Source: CAYUET01 sp964443875
Lineage (GTDB): Bacteria > Auribacterota > JAFGBW01
Length of the DNA stretch: 7,389 nt
Reading direction: 5' to 3'
Assembly: GCA_964443875.1 (NCBI GenBank)
Contig: CAYUET010000070.1
Span: 1-7,389 of the forward strand
Part shown: one piece after another, positions 5,439 through 7,389 of the stretch
How the letters are laid out: every line of letters begins with the position of its first letter
How positions within the stretch are numbered: position 1 is the first letter of the stretch
Translations under genes and position numbers: made by a program
Notes under the pieces: model-generated
What the model was told of the DNA's origin: nothing
Database searches by the model: none
Seen by the model: only the letters and a program-made list of their open reading frames with translations

Positions 5439-7254
5439 AATCCAGCACAAATTCCTTTTTCCAGCATTCATCCCCTGTAACCGGGGTCTGTTCTGTGCGC
5501 CTGATCAGAAAATTTTCCAGGACGAGGTAATCCATTTCAGTGCGCATGAAGCAGCGGTAGGCGTCTTCCGGGGTGCAGACAATGGGCTCCCCGCGGACAT
5601 TGAAGGAGGTGTTGACCAGGAGGCCCACGCCGGTCATGGCCTTAAACGCCGCAAGCAGCCTGTAGAGAAAGGGATTTTCCTCCCTGGAAATGGTCTGAAG
5701 CCTGGCCGAATAGTCAATGTGTGTGACCGCCGGGATAAAGGACCGCTTCACGTTCAGCTTGTCGATTCCAAAAAGATTCTGCTGTTCATAGGAATACCCG
5801 ATGCGGAAATTTTCAAAAAGATCGCCCACTAAAAGCATGTAGGGGCTTTTAAAGGGGCAGTCAAAATATTTCCGGGCGTCCTCCTCCAGGGCAATGGGCG
5901 CAAAGGGGCGGAAGGATTCCCTGAATTTGACTTTCAGGTTCATGTTCTTCTGCATCTGCTCATTGCGGGCGTCGCCGATAATGCTTCTGCCCCCCAGGGC
6001 TCTTGGCCCGTATTCCATGCGGCCCTGAAAAAGGCCGATCACCTGCCCCTGGGTCAACAGATCCGCCAGGATCTCAAAGCGTGACGCTTCAGGAAGCTTT
6101 CGGGCTTTGATGTTTTTTCCCCGGATAAATCCCTCTATTTTTTCCTCGGTGTAGCAGGGGCCTAAAAGCGAGGCTTTCTGAAGATCATGTTTTTCATCGG
6201 TTTTCCGGGGATTATTGAAAAGGGAGTAATGGCAGGCAAGGGCTGCGCCGAGGGCCCCGCCGGCGTCGCCGGCCGCAGGCTGAATGAAGATATCCTCCAC
6301 CTCCAGGTTCTTGACCAGCCTGCCGTTGGCCACGCAGTTTAAGGCCACTCCTCCGGCAAGGCAGATTTTGTTCAGGCCCGTAATCTTCATGGCGTGGCGC
6401 ACCATGCGTTCCATGACCCTTTCGGTCACTTCCTGCACGGAACGGGCAAGGTTCATTTCCTTTTGAGTGAGCGGGCTTTCCGGCGTCCGGGGAGGGCCGT
6501 CGAAAAGCGTGTGGAATTTTTTGGAAGTCATGGTCAGGCCGCTCATATAATTGAAATAGTCCATGTTGAGCCTGAAAGACCCGTCTTCCTTAAGATCCAG
6601 GAGGTGTTTCAAAATCAGATCCACATATTCAGGTTCTCCGTAGGGGGCAAGGCCCATCACCTTGTATTCGCCGGAATTGACTTTAAAACCCGTGTAGTAG
6701 GTGAAGGCGGAATAAAGAAGCCCCAGGGAGTGGGGAAATTTAAGTTCCCTGAGCATTTCAATACGGTTGCCTTTTCCGCGGCTGATGGAGGTGGTGGTCC
6801 ATTCGCCGACGCCGTCGGCGGTCACGATGACGGCCTCCTCAAAGGGCGAGGGAAAGAAGGCGGAGGCTGAATGCGATTCATGATGCGTGGTGTAGAAGAT
6901 CTGTCCGCTGTAGGAAAGTTTTTTTCGGATCTCTGAAGGGGTCCAGAGTTTTTCCTTTGTCCAGGCGTTCATGGCCAGCATGAAACTATGGATTCCCCTG
7001 GGCGCGCAATGAAGATAGGTTTCCAGAAGCCTTTCAAATTTCACAAGGGGCTTTTCGTAAAACACCACCGCATCCAGAGAAGAGGCCTTTATCCCGGCCT
7101 CTTCCAGGCAGTAGGCAACGGCCCGGGAAGGGAAGGAGGAATCATGTTTTTTCCGGGTGAAGCGCTCCTCCTGGGCCGCGGCAATGATGTCGCCGTCTAT
7201 GAGAAGGGCCGCGGCAGAATCATGATAATAACAGGAGATCCCCAGAATCTTCAT
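5437..7254 (-). CDS. Carbamoyltransferase, NodU/CmcH family
   Basis: This family uses carbamoyl phosphate and ATP to form a carbamoyl-adenylate and moves the carbamoyl group to a hydroxyl of a sugar or small molecule. The 605-residue protein has both domains. The N-terminal Kae1/TsaD-like ASKHA domain shows GISCYYHDSAAALL (5-18), EERFTRKKHD (29-38), HHESHSASAFF (124-134, metal-ligand histidines), TADGVGEW (145-152), SGEYKVMGLAPYG (194-206), LAGGVALNCVANG (299-311) and PAAGDAGGALGAAL (326-339). The C-terminal domain shows GRMEYGPRALGGRSI (411-425), FRESFRPFAP (444-453) and LLVNTSFNVRGEPIV (545-559). An ATG at 7302 is in frame, but the family N-terminus MKILGISCYYHD begins at 7254, 1 bp after the stop of the upstream gene, with AAAAGG about 10 nt before it; the longer start would overlap that gene. 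Substrate unknown. Confidence 0.92.
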   Translation of the reverse strand: MKILGISCYYHDSAAALLIDGDIIAAAQEERFTRKKHDSSFPSRAVAYCLEEAGIKASSLDAVVFYEKPLVKFERLLETYLHCAPRGIHSFMLAMNAWTKEKLWTPSEIRKKLSYSGQIFYTTHHESHSASAFFPSPFEEAVIVTADGVGEWTTTSISRGKGNRIEMLRELKFPHSLGLLYSAFTYYTGFKVNSGEYKVMGLAPYGEPEYVDLILKHLLDLKEDGSFRLNMDYFNYMSGLTMTSKKFHTLFDGPPRTPESPLTQKEMNLARSVQEVTERVMERMVRHAMKITGLNKICLAGGVALNCVANGRLVKNLEVEDIFIQPAAGDAGGALGAALACHYSLFNNPRKTDEKHDLQKASLLGPCYTEEKIEGFIRGKNIKARKLPEASRFEILADLLTQGQVIGLFQGRMEYGPRALGGRSIIGDARNEQMQKNMNLKVKFRESFRPFAPIALEEDARKYFDCPFKSPYMLLVGDLFENFRIGYSYEQQNLFGIDKLNVKRSFIPAVTHIDYSARLQTISREENPFLYRLLAAFKAMTGVGLLVNTSFNVRGEPIVCTPEDAYRCFMRTEMDYLVLENFLIRRTEQTPVTGDECWKKEFVLD

Positions 7255-7255
7255 C

Positions 7256-7389
7256 TTAAAACTGCCTTTTGTAGGATTCGGGATTTTTCTGCGATTCAGC
7301 ATTCTCCCAGTAGGAGGAAGCTTTCGGGTCAGGGGCGGTCTTCAGGGTATCTTTTTTGAGAAGTTTCAGACATAAACCGATGGGTGTCA
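7256..7389 (-). CDS. SxtJ-family membrane protein, C-terminal part (starts beyond the right edge)
   Basis: On the reverse strand, codons from 7387 to the TAA at 7258-7256 give 43 residues starting TPIGLCLKLLKKDTLK and containing DPKASSYWENAE before the end KRQF. This is the characteristic tail of SxtJ-type small membrane proteins: the end of the last membrane helix (TPIGLxxxLL), a K/G-K-D-x-L basic turn, and an SYW motif. These proteins are often encoded immediately beside NodU/CmcH carbamoyltransferases. Here the stop is 1 bp before the carbamoyltransferase ATG (TAAGATG), so the two are probably cotranscribed and translationally coupled. The family assignment rests on recognition of the tail only; the helices are outside the window. 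Confidence 0.7.
   Translation of the reverse strand, partial: TPIGLCLKLLKKDTLKTAPDPKASSYWENAESQKNPESYKRQF

Noticed and set aside
6259..6273. Palindrome GCCGGCG-T-CGCCGGC
   Set aside because: It is explained by the conserved AAGDAGG codons of the carbamoyltransferase and needs no regulatory role.
6804..6820. 17-bp near-perfect palindrome CGCCGACG-C-CGTCGGCG
   Set aside because: It lies in the codons for the conserved DGVG motif of the carbamoyltransferase, and GC-ending Asp, Gly and Val codons produce the symmetry.
6394..6870. Plus-strand open frame of 158 codons opposite the carbamoyltransferase
   Set aside because: It is a reverse-strand shadow in a GC-rich gene, with no binding site and a His/Gly-rich composition typical of antisense frames.
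7255..7302. Longer start of the carbamoyltransferase at the ATG at 7302
   Set aside because: The extra 16 residues do not match the family N-terminus, the segment overlaps the SxtJ-like coding end in another frame, and the purine-rich stretch GGGAGA directly abuts that ATG, too close for a ribosome binding site.

Overview
The window looks like a chromosomal segment of a Gram-negative bacterium. It encodes an outer-membrane-linked Tol system (TolQ, TolR, a TolA/TonB-type N-terminus and TolB), an LpxL/HtrB-superfamily acyltransferase and a NodU/CmcH-type carbamoyltransferase next to an SxtJ-type membrane protein. The mix of proteins, the roughly even base composition and a dispersed repeat of the ATTGCGAG...GAAGCAAT type fit a Desulfobacterota (deltaproteobacterial) genome. 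That placement is inference from gene style, not proven by a marker gene.

Left part (1-2685), Tol envelope machinery. On the minus strand, tolQ (1266-589), tolR (585-157) and the first 45 codons of a TolA/TonB-like protein (135-1, running off the window) form a tight operon. tolB (1399-2685, plus strand) is transcribed away from it. The 132-bp divergent region holds a good sigma70-like promoter facing tolQ (TTTACA-N16-TATAAT) and a strong ribosome binding site for tolB. TolQ/R form the inner-membrane proton-driven motor, the TolA-like protein would carry the force across the periplasm, and TolB is the periplasmic beta-propeller that normally binds Pal. No pal gene follows tolB in this window.

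Middle part (2686-5342), a small lipid/acyl operon on the plus strand. After a 268-bp non-coding gap come a ketoacyl-ACP synthase III (FabH-like) enzyme with an intact Cys-His-Asn triad but an unusual N-terminal insertion, a 100-residue protein resembling the uncharacterised DUF2103 group, and a membrane-anchored LPLAT-superfamily acyltransferase. The last two genes overlap by 4 bp. The set suggests that a specialised acyl chain is made or extended and then transferred to an acceptor; product and acceptor are unknown.

Right part (5343-7389). A 94-bp convergent intergenic region is filled with inverted and direct repeats of a dispersed-repeat type that could also stop transcription from both sides. 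Beyond it, on the minus strand, lie a complete carbamoyltransferase (7254-5437) and, 1 bp upstream of it, the last 43 codons of an SxtJ-family membrane protein (7389-7256) that was recognised by reading the reverse strand at the window edge. This pair is typical of carbamoyltransferase loci that modify a secreted or surface glycan or a small molecule.

No tRNA, rRNA, CRISPR array or insertion sequence was seen. The strongest candidate for something undescribed is the three-gene KAS III / small protein / acyltransferase operon.
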